64,000 bases of DNA from Omphiscola glabra (GCA_964017045.1 OZ024795.1:54041350-54105349); one strand, 5' to 3'. Positions 23,601 through 38,600 are shown, counted from the first letter of the stretch. Notes: generated by a model not told the origin, from the letters alone. Made by a program: numbers and translations.

Positions 23601-26600
23601 CATGAAAATTAGAGGAAAATGATTTTAAACTTCAATTATCTGAGACTTCCCATGGTTCAACTTCAGCCTTTTCACCTACCTCAAGTGTCCACTTTTGCAA
23701 CTTCTTAGTCAAGCTCCAGGGTTATGTGCATTTTCGGAAATAAATATTACTTGTGATTGAAATGGATTATTTTATAACTTTATTCGTTGTTTGTTGTCAC
23801 ACATAATGCACATCTTATAAAAACGAAGTTACTCAATTGTGTGAAGTCGTGACCAGCATATCTATACCAGTACATCCTTAATTCAAATAATTGCTATAGC
23901 ATTAGCAATCCTTCGAGTAAGTACCGGTAGTATATATTTATGTCCTGTTACTTCAAACAAATTGTATAAACGTATTGGGTATTTTTATAAAAAATAATTT
24001 TAAAAATGTCCTGGAATTTTGTATTTTCTCCTGGAAATGTCCTGGAAAACTCATGGAATTTTTTTATAGATTTGGTGCAGAGACCCTGATTGTACATATT
24101 CATTATCAGCACAACAGTAAAAAAAACATTCAGATAGTAAACATTTCAAAGTAGGATGGATTTAAGTAAGAAATTTTTCAAACACAGAAACCAGACATCG
24201 TGGTTATAAATTAAAGTTTGAAAATGATACATAAAATAAATCATTGACTGGTTGAAGAAAGTCATTTGGTATGAATCCATATATCTAATACTAATATATT
24301 TTGGACCAACCTTGAGAATATTGTTGTAGCCCTTGCCCACTGTAATAATGGCCGGTGCGCAAACATCGGGCTTATCCTTCCCATCTTCCCCCTTTTCACA
24401 GTTTGGCATGTCACCGCCAAGGTCAAGGTTGGACGGCATCAGGGGAAGTATGACCTTGATGTAAAAGTCCTGGGCGGAATGGCACTGAAACAGGGACAGG
24501 GGCACAAGAGTCGACGCCTCCGTGACCAGGACACTGCCTCGTGTGGTCCCAATGTACAGATAATGGTCAATGGCAGACAGCGCAGTCACCTGTCCGCCTG
24601 TCAGGGGAGGTAAAAGGAGTTAAAAGATCTTTCATGCAAATTAAATGTGGAAGAATTTAAAATTAATATATTTTAAGATACATATACTATATACAGAAGG
24701 AATATTTCGAACTGTTGCTCTTTTCAGACAAAGAGGATTGTCTCACAACTAGGATAGTTTCATTTGGTATAATTTAATATAGTATTGACACTCCAATTTC
24801 CTACATTTCAACAGCTGTGGAATAAATATTTTCCAAGAATTTCTCATTACGGTAGACGCAATCTGCTTGTGCCAACAAAGAAGTTAGCAGTATGTGTGTT
24901 GAGTTAACATAAATATTGAATTCCTTATGACATGTTTTAATGCTATAAATTTAAAACTCATGATTGTGTTATTGTCAAACATTACCTCTGAGGTTAGAAT
25001 AGATCTGTCTTTGTTAGATCATGTTGGAATAGATCTCCCTTTGTTAGATCATTTTGGAATAGATCTGTATTATTAGTATTAATTTGTTAGATAATGGTTG
25101 GAATAGATCTGTCTTTGTTAGATCATGGTTGGAATAGATCTGTCTTTGTTAGATCATGGTTGGAATAGATCTGTATTATTGGTATTAATTTGTTAGATCA
25201 TGGTCGGAATAGATCTATCTTTGTTAGATCACGGTTGGAATCAATCAGCCTTGTTAGATGATGACGGAAGTCATATAAGTAAAAATGATTCCAAACACTT
25301 ACACTCAAAGTGTTCGGATGTGGCCAGGACTGGTGAGTCCACTGTGGACACTATCTGGGAGCAGTCCAGTTTTTTGATGACCACTCGTGTCTTTGTATCC
25401 CACATACAGATGACAGAACCTGGATTGTTTGAAATGATCTTTCTACAGTTAATATCTAAATGCCTGATGGAGATATTTAAAGGGAACATTTTACGTGATT
25501 GATCTGCCAGAACATTTAGAAACTAAAGAATGTTAATGCATCAAGGTTTATTGAATAATTTTTTTATAATTACTAATGGACTACGATGAGTCGATTGTTT
25601 TGTCACGTGATAAGCGTAAGTACGAGTAAGACTTCCGGTAGGCTGTCTGCAACACACTAGTCGCTCACAAATTTTTCTTCAAACAACTTTCTTCCTTTAA
25701 TCATAACTGAATTATAATTATTGTCACATTTATGAATGTCATTTAAAAAAACACGTGTATTCAAGAATATTTTGAAAAGTAAAATGTTTAATTTACATTG
25801 GGGAAGCGCTGATGGAGACAAACATTTTGCTTTAAAATTAATAATGGCTGATCAACTGTTATCTGTTATGTGTAGCATAGGCTACCGAAGGCTTACTCGT
25901 ATCACGTGACAAAACAAGGAAGTGACTAATCGTAGTCCATTAAGTTTCGCATGACATGGATTTTCTATAATATAAATTAATAGGCATTATATAATTAAAA
26001 AAAATTTTTTTTTTATCTTATTCATAAATTTTAAAGAAGAGAAAATATTTTTCCCCTTAGAACCTAAAATTTTCTTTTACAATCTTTTTTTTCCTAACTA
26101 CATCGAAACTGGCAATTAAAATTGCTGTGATGATATAGGAAAATGAGATGCATAGATTAAAAATATTAAAATGATAATTACCTGGATAATTGTAGGACCA
26201 AACATGTTTAGAGTCCAGCACAGCCCCTGTCTGAGTGACCAGAAAAGCAACTGATGATGTGGCTGAAGCTATTTTAGGACCGTGGCTAAGACAATATTCC
26301 AAGGTCTTGCTGTGGTAGTTCCACACACACATGGTGCCTTTGTTCTGTCCCAGCCATAACTCACACCTGGAATAATGGAAGGCATATATAGTGACAGTTG
26401 GTCTTTTCAATAGAACTGTTCTTGGCTGAGGGAATAAGATGAGCACAAATGATTAAAACTTTCACATGTTGGCATTTCAAGTAGGGATTTTTTTTACAAA
26501 AGATACCACCCCAATAAATGCATCAAGTTGGATGTTCATGGAAACAAATTATTTCTTTGATACGCACCCCAATAAATGCATCAAGTGGGATGTTCATGGA

Positions 26601-29600
26601 AACAAATTATTTCTTTGTTCATGGAAATAAATTATTTCTTTGATAAAATTTAACAAATTAAAAATGTTTACATCAAATCTAGTTTCAAGAGAGAAAAGAA
26701 CAAAAACTTTTAGAGAACAAATAACATCAATCAAAACCTAACAATTCAGAATTTCTCCTTAAAAAAAATCATTTAAAAATAATTTAAATGTAATTTTCAC
26801 CTTCCAACCAAAACAAGATATGAGAGCTAAAGCTATGAAATGTGACATGAGTGCTAAAGCTATGATATATGACATGAGTGCTAAAACTATGAAACTTTTG
26901 AAGTATAAGCATTGTAAAGAGGGGTAAACTGCAACTTTTGAATAATTTTGTTTTTTTATATAATTGATGAATTGATGTGTTCAGTGTTATTGTGTTCATC
27001 TTTTCTGACTTTCATATTTATTGCTTCCTCAATAACAAAACTTCATCTGGCACCCCAACATCAAAACTTCATCTGGCATCCCAACATCAAAGCTTCATCT
27101 GGCACCCCAACATCAAAACTTCATCTGGCACCCCAACAACAAAACTTCCTCTTACAATCACACCTCCCCCCTCTCCTTTTGACACTGCATGTGTATAGTA
27201 TATTGATGGCGCCCGACATTTTAACCAACCTTTCAATGCTATTGACCAGGACCGCCTGACCTTTCAATGTTTTTGATCAGGACCGCCTGACCTTTCAATG
27301 CTACTGACCAGGACCGCCTGAGATTTTAACCAACCTTTCAATGCTATTGACGAGCACAGATGAGTAACAGTTTTCCACCTTGTGGGTGACAACAGGTGTT
27401 TCCTCCATCAGGGGGCCTTGCATTGGTTCGTTACACTCGTAGACAGCGCCATCTGCGGACACCACCAGCACAGTGTGGTGCTGCGGCACAAAGTGAAGCG
27501 TGAATTTGTTGCAGTTGGACGTTGGTGGGATGGGTAACTGAAGTTGGTTGACGAGCCCCAGCTGTTCATGACTGTTTGTTGGACACGAGAAAAAGGTAAC
27601 ATAAATCAATATAATTTCAACAGTATTTTTCCAGTTATTGTTGCAAAGTTGCATTGCCTAACCATGATTTTTGTTTCACTTCAACTTTAAATTATATTCA
27701 TATTTTTGGAAGCAATAAACAAAGAAATTATATTTCGGTATTTTCACACAAAAATGACAATTTTGAATTTAAAAAATTCATATAAATGTTATAATCTCAA
27801 ACACAGATGCAATGTACTGGTACATTTTAATAGGATTCTACCAAAGAGAGACAACTTGGCACATACCATCCTCTCTGGCAGTAAAAAAAAAAAAAATTCC
27901 ACTAAATCTCAATATTTCATATTTTAAAAATATAGATACCGGTAATCAAAATGCTGCTGCCAAGTTTAAAACTCACTGAAATATGTGTACAAGTCCTGTA
28001 CTGTCCACGCACCAGACTAGACTGTCACACTCACACAGGTCCACTATAGGGGCACCAGTCAGTGACAGTGTCTAGAAGGAAGCAGCAATAAAAAAAATAA
28101 TAACCGCTGGTCAGTGAGAATTTCCCACCTGAAAAAACTCCAGCCAAAATAAAGTTAAAGCCACAAAAAATAAAGTCCCACCTAACAAAGTACTACATAA
28201 TAAAGTCCAACCTGACAAAGTACTACAAAATAAAGTCCCACCTAACAAAGTACTACATAATAAAGTCCCACCTAACAAAGTACTACATAATAAAGTCCCA
28301 CCTAACAAAGTACTACATAATAAAGTCCAACCTGACAAAGTACTACAAAATAAAGTCCCACCTAACAAAGTACTACATAATAAAGTCCAACCTGACAAAG
28401 TACTACAAAATAAAGTCCCACCTAACAAAGTACTACAAAATAAAGTCCCACCTAATAAAGTACTACCCGGTACATAATAAAGTCCCACCTAATAAAGTAC
28501 TACCCGGTACATAATAAAGTCTCACCTAACTAAGTCCCACCAATCAAAGCCCCAGGCATATCTTCAGGGGCTGCTAGTGCCCCCCCCCACCCCGAATGTG
28601 TACAACAAAAATATATAATAATAATAAAAATGACTTTTATAACATTTTTAAAAACTTATAGAAACTTGTGCCTTTCATCAATTACAATTAGTGGAACCAA
28701 TAAAATATTGCTTTGCTCGATATATTTGATTATCCATATATATATATAAGGCTAATCTTGTTACAGGCTTTCAGTATTCAATAATAAATATTGTATTGTT
28801 TTAAAAATTGGACGGTCCTGATTATAAGTCGAAGTCTTACATCCCGTTGTTCGCAAATATTGGAATTTACATTTATTTATTTGTTGCAACTGCAAAAGTT
28901 TAAAGAAATTAATAACACTGTATGAAACTACCTTTACATCAATATGAATATGAAGGTCTATAATTTACACAAACATGTGCAATCTGTTTTCAAATTATAT
29001 TTCATCATAAAAGCATAACTTTTAAAGCAGAGATAAATGTTAATTATAAAATGTATGAAAGCATCATGCTTTAAAAAATATAGATATTAGCTTAATTTTT
29101 AATGTACTCAATTCCATTCATGAAAACTTTAATAATTTATCTTTTTACAAAAATTATTAATTACATGGTTACATACAAGTAGTGGACATTTCATCAATTC
29201 TTTTTAAATCGAAAGCATTTGTGTTGTCTTTAAAAACAATCTTCCCCAGCTATTTGAACACATTTTTACAAATAATTGTTAGATTTTAGATGAGAAGACA
29301 GACAATAGATATTTATAAACATTTTTTAAAACCAACATTTCGATTACATTTTTTTTTGCTAGAAGTTTTCAAAATAAATTCTAAATTGTCAATTTAAAAA
29401 TAAACTCTACAACGTTGGTAAAAAATGTTTAAAAATATATCAAAGAGGCTATTGTTTGTAATTGATCTGAAGAAAGTTATAGTAGTTTGAAATTTTATAT
29501 AAACATTTCAATCAACTGAAAATTGGGAAATTTATACTTTATTTTTTTTTTACAATTTCCCTCATATAAAATCACACATTAATAAATATATGATGTCTTT

Positions 29601-32600
29601 TGTAAACATCTCATGTCTTCTTAACACTTAACATAACTATTCCATTAATATACGATTGATAAAAATGATCAGTTAACCCATAAAAATATATTGACCTTTC
29701 TAACTTTCTTTATTTTTCTCTGGTAAAACTTTTTTTTTTTTCATGTATTATTTTGTTAGCAATGTTGTTTTTGTGATGGGAACCTTTTTTGAAAAATATA
29801 TTTTTTTAAAGAATTAATTATTAAGTAGTTTACCCCAAAAGTAATTGAAAAAAAAAGTATTAAAAAACATATTACTATACAGCAATATAAAAAGAAACAT
29901 CACTACTGGTCAAGCAGAGAAGTAGCTTGACTTTTTGTGGCTCCCTGCCTCTTGTCCTTCCCCCACCTAGCACAGAGAAGTAGCTTGACTTTTTGTGTCT
30001 CCCTGCCACTTGTCCTTCCCCCACCTAGCACAGAGAAGTAGCTTGACTTTTTGTGGCTCCCTGCCACTTGTCCTTCCCCCACCTAGCACAGAGAAGTAGC
30101 TTGACTTTTTGTGGCTCCCTGCCACTTGTCCTTCCCCCACCTAGCACAGAGAAGTAGCTTGACTTTTTGTGGCTCCCTGCCACTTGTCCTTCCCCCACCT
30201 AGCACAGAGAAGTAGCTTGACTTTTTGTGTCTCCCTGCCACTTGTCCTTCCCCCACCTAGCACAGAGAAGTAGCTTGACTTTTTGTGGCTCCCTGCCACT
30301 TGTCCTTCCCCCACCTAGCACAGAGAAGTAGCTTGACTTTTTGTGGCTCCCTGCCACTTGTCCTTCCCCCACCTAGCACAGAGAAGTAGCTTGACTTTTT
30401 GTGGCTCCCTGCCACTTGTCCTTCCCCCACCTAGCAATCAAAGTTGATAATTAAAAGTATCCACAGCACAAATTTCAGCTCCTTAAAATATTCAAGGCAT
30501 ACTGCAGCTGTAGGGCTTACAGGGCCCACACAATGGCTTTGAGGTCAAGTAACACCTAAAATCTTAACTAGCATATGTCCTGTTGCTCTCCAATTAAGTG
30601 CAGAATGTTGTAAAACTAAATATAAATATGTGCTAAAATGCATTCTTGAATTTTGAATTTTTCAAAAATTTTACTTTAAAGATGTAAGTGGTGAGACAGA
30701 TCTATTCATTTCTACTCTCCCCCCCCCCCCCCTTCAACTCTAAAAGACCATAAATGGAGGTGCTCGGGACATCTTTCCACTGGCACTGCCTCCCCCTAAA
30801 AAATCTGACCACAACACCCCCTCCTCCCCCTAAGAAACACTGGACCCAACAAAGTTCCCAAAGAAATACCCACCCTGTAGCTCTCCACTCGCTTGACCTG
30901 ATTAAAGGTGAATATCTCAAGGGCATTTTTCCCATGAAATCCAGAGCTCAGCCAAATCTGGGACATCTGCGGCTGGTTGGGACCAGTGCCTAACAGCTGA
31001 TCAGACATGGTTGGACTTGCAACCCCTGGCCTTGATTCCCCTGTTTGGGCAGACACAAGAAACATTAGAAGCAACATATTTAGTGCCAGGAGTCAAAACA
31101 TATGCTCCATAGACTGCAGGCAGGCCAGGCCGTAAAAAGTATGGCCTCTAAGTATCTCGTGATATGATAACATATAAATATTTTGTTTGATTTTTAGTTT
31201 CTCTTCTCCTTTCCCTGATATATTTCAGATAAATATCACATCAATTTTGTGGTGTACCATTTCAGCTTAGAGCAATAAACTTAAGCATTCTGTCTTTGTT
31301 TTGGTTGGCATCCCCAGTGAACCTTTTTATCCTACTGACATTTAATGTTAACAGGAACTGACAATGACATTTGATGTTAACAGGAATTGACAATGACATC
31401 ATCAGAAAAGTTTTCTTGTCCTATATGGATATATTATGATTAGCCTTTTTACTGACTCTGTCCCTATCCGTGGTAAACAACCAAACTTTGGGCCCTGTAC
31501 TGACCGACTCTGTCCTCATCCATGGTAAACATTCAAACTTTGGGCCCTGTACTGACCGACTCTGTCCTCATCCATGGTAAACATTCAAACTTTGGGCCCT
31601 GTGCTGACCGACTCTGTCCTCATCCATGGTAAACAACCAAACTTTGGGCCATGTACTGACCGACTCTGTCCTCATCCATGGTAAACATTCAAACTTTGGG
31701 CCCTGTACTGACCGACTCTGTCCTCATCCATGGTAAACAACCAAACTTTGGGCCCTGTACTGACCAACTCTGTCCTCATCCATGGTAAACAACCAAACTT
31801 TGTCGCTTTACTGAACGACTCTGTCCTCATCCATGGTAAACAACCAAACTTTGTCGCTGTACTGACCGACTCTGTCCTCATCCATGGTAAACAACCAAAC
31901 TTTGTCGCTGTACTGACCGACTCTGTCCTCATCCATGGTAAACAACCAAACTTTGTCGCTGTACTGACCGACTCTGTCCTCATCCTTGGTAAACAATTAA
32001 ACTTTGGGCCCTGTACTGACCGACTCTATTTTCATCCATGGTAAACAACCAAACTTTGGGCCCTGTACTGACCAACTCTGTCCTCATCCATGGTAAACAA
32101 CCAAACTTTGGGCCCTGTACTGACCGACTCTGTCCTCATCCATGGTAAACAACCAAACTTTGGGCCCTGTACTGACCGACTCTGTCCTCATCCATGGTAA
32201 ACAACCAAACTTTGGGTCCTGTAAGTAAACATTTTTCACCTGACATTCTGTCCATCTGTGAAACTAGACAAGCTGCATAGACCGAGACGTCTGGACCCAG
32301 TGTGAGGACATCCTGCAGGTGACAGAACTGTGGAGATTTGGCGATGCCCAGGATTCCTTCCATGGTTGGTCTGTCATCGGGGTCATGTGACCAGCACATG
32401 GACATGAGATCTAAGACGTAGGTTGGAGACTGTTCTGCTTCCTGTGAGTTATATGAATAATATGTGTAACTTGTTATGTTTATTTTGTTACATTTATTTG
32501 TAACCTTGTATGTATTCTTGCTAATAATTATTATTGGTCTAGGTCAGTGGTCGGCAAACCGCAGCTCTTTAGCGACCTGAGTGCGGCTCGGCCAGTCGGC

Positions 32601-35600
32601 CACAAATCGGTTTTGACTCCGAAAAACATGGTTCTTGACAAGTTCTTGAAAAAAAATTTGTCTCTCAAAATTTTTTTCATCACACTGCTGCTGATTTTTG
32701 GCTCTTTTGACTAATGAGTTTGCCGACCACTGGTCTAGGTTAACTAGTCAGGACATCACATATACAACTTGTGAAAATGAATTGTAGATTCAGGGTTCTT
32801 CACACATCACCTTCTATTCTATAAACTATAAAACAACTATGCATAAATAACTTATAAATGTTTAATGTCTCAGATCACATACCAAGTACCGGTAATATAA
32901 ATTTCAGACTAGTAATTCAGCATGACTCACTTTAAATTATAAATCCATTGACTCTCTCAATAAATATAATTATATCATGTCACTCAAAATTCTACATATG
33001 TCCTCACACATAAGTTGACTTTTCTTATCTGCCTAATTTAACATGCTTTTAAATATGGCTGCTGATATAGTTCCTTCTTACAGACAATTAATCACTTATA
33101 ATCATTGGTGATTTTTACCCAGTAATAAATTAACACCAGATATGATGTTACATACCGGTATGTTTAACAATAAACGGGTACTCTGTTGTATTCACATAAT
33201 GCATAAAAACTGCATAGTTATGCCTCGTATTCAAAAGTTACAAAATACTAAAATCTTGTGTATCCTATGAATACAATGCATACAACTATTTTTCAAATTT
33301 AAAAATCATTCAATTAGCCTTCATCTCTCAGTTGATATCTCTCCGTTGATGAAAACTTGTGTCACATAAAAAGTCTGTGAAACTGAAACATATTTATAAT
33401 CAATGGCTTACAATAGATAGAAGTAGAAGTGGTTAGGCTCTGTGCATTTCATCATATGGATTATATTCCACCTGAATCACTTTGCCATTATTCAGATTTC
33501 TGAGACCACTATGGGATTATCTTCCACCTGAATCACTTTGCCATTATTCAGATTTCTGAGACCACTATGGGATTATCTTCCACCTGAATCACTTTGCCAT
33601 TATTCAGATTTCTGAGACCAAAGTGAATAAAAGAAATCTCAAACCTGTACAGTTAAACTCGGTCGCTCCCCCTGACAAACCAGATTATTCGGATTGTTGA
33701 CAGCGTGGAACGGCACTCGGCAGGTCAACACCTCAAACAAGAACATCCCAAAGGAGAATACGTCAACCTGGAAACATGGGAGACAAAGATGGCTGCTTAT
33801 TATAACAAAGATCGCTGCTTATTATAACAAAGATGTCTGCTTATTATAACAAAGATGGCTGCTTATTATAACAAATATGGCTGCTTATTATAACAAAGAT
33901 GCTGCTTATTATAACAAAGATGGCTGCTTATAATAGTTTTCATTGGTTGCATCAAGAGAGAGAAGCAATGTGTGACGTATAGTTTTCATTGGTTGCATTA
34001 AGAGAGAAAAGCAATGTGTGACGTATAGTTTTCATTGGTTGCATCAAGAGAGAGAAGCAATGAGAGAACTCATTTTAACAAAATCATGAAAGGTAGAAAA
34101 ATTTCAACTGGACATAACTTGGGGCCATGTGAAAGGAAGAGTGTTGCCACACCAAGAGACGGGCAACAATGTCTGACCGGGATGTCGAGACTCTGAGATA
34201 ACCCCACTACCACTGCCTGGTCTAGCACCACTGGTCAAGTTTGCCTTGATGCTAACCATGGCCACCTTCAGGAGTTGCCTTGTGTCACATCTCATAGAAG
34301 TAGACAAAAGTTCGTATAAAGCTTTCTATGTAATATCTTAATGGTGACACTTGGGTAAGTAAAACTAAAACAGAACTGAAACTGCAAGTCAAAGATTATG
34401 TATCTCTTTAAGACAGCATGTATCTCTTTAAGACATCATGCATCTCGTGCATTGCCTTTTTCGGGTACTAGAAAATAAAAAATAAGCGAATTTAACAACA
34501 TTTAGTTTTAGTGAACGTAACAGAGCAGTAACAGAGTTGCCTTTTTGAATATACGTACCGTAAAAAAGAGTTCCTAATCTTTATCTTGTAAGTTCATTAT
34601 CTTTGAAGTGTAATTTCTTTACCTTTGTGGTGTAAGTCAATCACCTCTGTGGTAAGTCAATCACTTTTGAGGTTAGTCAATCACCTTTGTGGTGTAAGTC
34701 AATAACCTCTGTGGGTAAGTTCCTCACCTTTGTGGTGTAAGTTCCTTTGCCTGCGTGTTGTAGTATCTCTGGGGCTATGAAGGGTGGGGTCCCACCAAAT
34801 CCTTTAGCACCCGTGGGAAGGACTGCACGGCTGATGCCATAGTCTGCTAATTTGAGGTCAACTGTACTCCTGGGGTGGGCATCGGCTGTAACATTTATTT
34901 AATGGTATTTTATTGTTCATCTTCAAGTACAAATACTTAACTCTGTGAACCAAATATTTCTTCTGGTTGGAAAAATTAAAGATAGCACACATTACTTAAA
35001 TTTGTCTTGCATTTGGTTGGTTTAAAATTTGGCTTGTTTTGAAATTTGGCTGATTGGAAATTTAGTTGATTTGAAATTTTAAGATTACAATTGAAATTTT
35101 GTCACTGTGTTATGGGATACATTCCAGAACTAACCGCTAACAGTCCAAATTAAATAATCAAACTTATGAACAATACTAAGTGACATATTTGTTAACACAA
35201 TTAAATGAAGACATTACCTTATTAGGTAATTAATATTACCTGTGTTAGGTAACTCCCAGATCAAAACATTTTCAGCCTTCAGGTCTCTGTAAATGATGTT
35301 GTGGGAATGCAGGTAACTCAGTGCCTTAGTCACCTGTGGCCACATAGTTGCTATGTTATTTAATGTTGGGGTCATGCCTACCAGTCTATGTTTACAAAGT
35401 GTACTGATGCCTACCAGTCTATGTTTACAAAGTGTACTGATTCCTACCAGTACTACCAGTCTATGTTTACAAAGTGTACTGATGCCTACCAGTCTATGTT
35501 TACAAAGTGTACTGATGCCTACCAGTCTATGTTTACAATGTGTACTGATGCCTACCAGTCTATGTTTACAAAGTGTACTGATGCCTACCAGTCTATGTTT

Positions 35601-38600
35601 ACAAAGTGTACTGATGCCTACCAGTCTATGTTTACAAAGTGTACTGATGCCTACCAGTCTATGTTTACAAAGTGTACTGATGCCTACCAGTCTATGTTTA
35701 CAAAGTGTACTGATGCCTACCAGTCTATGTTTACAAAGTGTACTGATGCCTACCAGTCTATGTTTACAAAGTGTACTGATGCCTACCAGTCTATGTTTAC
35801 AAAGTGTACTGATGCCTACCAGTCTATGTTTACAAAGTGTACTGATGCCTACCAGTCTATGTTTACAAAGTGTACTGATGCCTACCAGTCTGTGTTTACA
35901 AAGTGTACTGATGCCTACCAGTCTGTGTTTACAAAGTGTACTGATGCCTACCAGTCTATGTTTACAAAGTGTACTGATGCCTACCAGTCTATGTTTACAA
36001 AGTGTACTGATGCCTACCAGTCTATGTTTACAAAGTGTACTGATGCCTATTAGTCTATGTTTACAAAGTGTACTGATGCCTACCAGTCTATGTTTACAAA
36101 GTGTACTGATGCCTACCAGTCTATGTTTACAAAGTGTACTGATGCCTACCAGTCTATGTTTACAAAGTGTACTGATGGCTACCAGTCTGTGTTTACAAAG
36201 TGTACTGATGCCTACCAGTCTGTGTTTACAAAGTGTACTGATGCCTACCAGTCTGTGTTTACAAAGTGTACTGATGCCTACCAGTCTATGTTTACAAAGT
36301 GTACTGATGCCTACCAGTCTATGTTTACAAAGTGTACTGATGCCTACCAGTCTATGTTTACAAAGTGTACTGATGCCTACCAGTCTATGTTTACAAAGTG
36401 TACTGATGCCTACCAGTCTATGTTTACAAAGTGTACTGATGCCTACCAGTCTATGTTTACAAAGTGTACTGATGCCTACCAGTCTGTGTTTACAAAGTGT
36501 ACTGATGCCTACCAGTCTGTGTTTACAAAGTGTACTGATGCCTACCAGTCTGTGTTTACAAAGTGTACTGATGCCTACCAGTCTATGTTTACAAAGTGTA
36601 CTGATGCCTACCAGTCTATGTTTACAAAGTGTACTGATGCCTACCAGTCTATGTTTACAAAGTGTACTGATGCCTACCAGTCTATGTTTACAAAGTGTAC
36701 TGATGCCTACCAGGCTATGTTTACAAAGTGTACTGATGCCTACCAGTCTATGTTTACAAAGTGTACTGATGCCTACCAGTCTATGTTTACAAAGTGTACT
36801 GATGCCTACCAGTCTATGTTTACAAAGTGTACTGATGCCTACCAGTCTGTGTTTACAAAGTGTACTGATGCCTACCAGTCTGTGTTTACAAAGTGTACTG
36901 ATGCCTACCAGTCTATGTTTACAAAGTGTACTGATGCCTACCAGTCTGTGTTTACAAAGTGTACTGATGCCTACCAGTCTGTGTTTACAAAGTGTACTGA
37001 TGCCTACCAGTCTATGTTTACAATGTGTACTGATGCCTACCAGTCTATGTTTACAAAGTGTACTGATGCCTACCAGTCTATGTTTACAAAGTGTACTGAT
37101 GCCTACCAGTCTATGTTTACAAAGTGTACTGATGCCTACCAGTCTATGTTTACAAAGTGTACTGATGCCTACCAGTCTATGTTTACAAAGTGTACTGATG
37201 CCTACCAGTCTATGTTTACAAAGTGTACTGATTCCTACCAGTACTACCAGTCTATGTTTACAAAGTGTACTGATGCCTACCAGTCTATGTTTACAAAGTG
37301 TACTGATGCCTACCAGTCTATGTTTACAAAGTGTACTGATGCCTACCAGTCTATGTTAACAACTATGTATACCCATGCCCTCCAGTCTATGCTAACAACA
37401 ATGTATACCAATGCCTACCAGTCTATGTTAACAACAATGTATACCAATGCCTACCAGTCTATGTTACTACAGTGAATACCAATACCTACCAGTCAGTTAA
37501 CAACAATGTATACCAATGCCTACCAGTCTATGTTACTACAGTGAATACCAACACCCACCTGTATGACAATATCCCTGATGATAAACACAGGGAAATGTTC
37601 TCCATGCTTGTTCATCTGCCTGAGCTTGGAGTCCAGTGAGCCATTGGGGGCCAGGGCCAGCACCAAGGACAATGGCTTGAGACACAGGGCTATCAGCGGG
37701 ACGATGTGAGGATGTTCCAGCTGACTGAGGATGGACACTTCTTGTCTAGCAGTCAGGTAGGCACTGCAAGCCTTTTCCAGGAATGCATGGAAGCCCTGAC
37801 AAAACAGCCAGAAACATTCAGACCAGGGATCCTCAAACTTTTTAAACTGGGGAACTCTAACAATATTGTGCAATATATGTTGTTGTGTACAAGTTAAGGA
37901 CAGGATTCTTCTCACCTTTTTAATGTCCATTCTGGCCTGAACTTGCTTGAACAAAATTTTTATAGCCACCTGTTCAGGATTGTTGTTGTCCTGGGATAGA
38001 AATGTAAATGAAGAGTTTGATCGACACTGGCCACAACAAGAGTTTGATCAACACTGGACACAACAAGAGTTTGATCAACACTGGACACAACAAGAGTTTG
38101 ATCAACACTGAACATAATATCATATTTTATGACAGCATTTAAATAGATTGTCTTTGTTGGCACTTAGTATGATTGCTGGTCTCAATACATATAACATAAG
38201 TGGCCCCTAGTATGACTACTGTATGTATAACATTGGTTCCATGGCTCAAATAACAATGACTTACTTTTGTATAGAGCCACCCAGAATGAACTTCTCCAAA
38301 ATTTCCCTTGCCCAAGCAGGGACCAATGTCCAATTGTGTGGAGGAAGGCAACAAGAGATTCTCAGACTGGTCTTGGAACACCTACACATTGGGGAGAGCA
38401 AGACCAACATAAGTTCAGAGTCTGTTCAACAAGACCAACATAAGTTCAGAGTCTGTTCAACAAGATCAACATAAGTTCAGAGTCTGTTCAACAAGACCAA
38501 CATAAGTTCAGAGTCTGTTCAACAAGACCAACATAAGTTCAGAGTCTGTTCAACAAGACCAACATAGGTTCAGATCCTGTTCAACAAGACCAACATAAGT

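Larger units (their letters stand above)
21911..24088. mobile_element. hAT-like element, 2.2 kb, with nested insertions
   Basis: Ends are imperfect inverted repeats: CAGGGTTCCCGTGGTCTCCT on the left and, read inward from the right, CAGGGTCTCTGCACC. Both continue into TCCTGGAAA/ATTCC-rich subterminal motifs, typical of one hAT group. A clean 8-bp duplication is not visible: ATTGTACT (21900-21907) resembles ATTGTACA (24089-24096) but is offset by three bases. The interior holds a piggyBac-related sequence and arm 2 of an inverted repeat. No transposase seen. Confidence 0.6.

Noticed and set aside
31672..32044. Open frames of about 100 codons on both strands near exon 19
   Set aside because: 52-bp array artefact; the real exon 19 starts beyond it at 32240.
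35353..37475. Open frames of 668, 472 and 221 codons ([11 protein letters not shown] / [11 protein letters not shown] repeats)
   Set aside because: Pure products of a 33-bp tandem array inside the intron between kinase exons 15 and 16. All plus-strand frames stay open and no codon-level constraint is visible.
37823..37860. CAGGGATCCTCAAACTTTTT-like hAT terminus
   Set aside because: Only one end is visible, with no partner and no target duplication, so element limits cannot be set.
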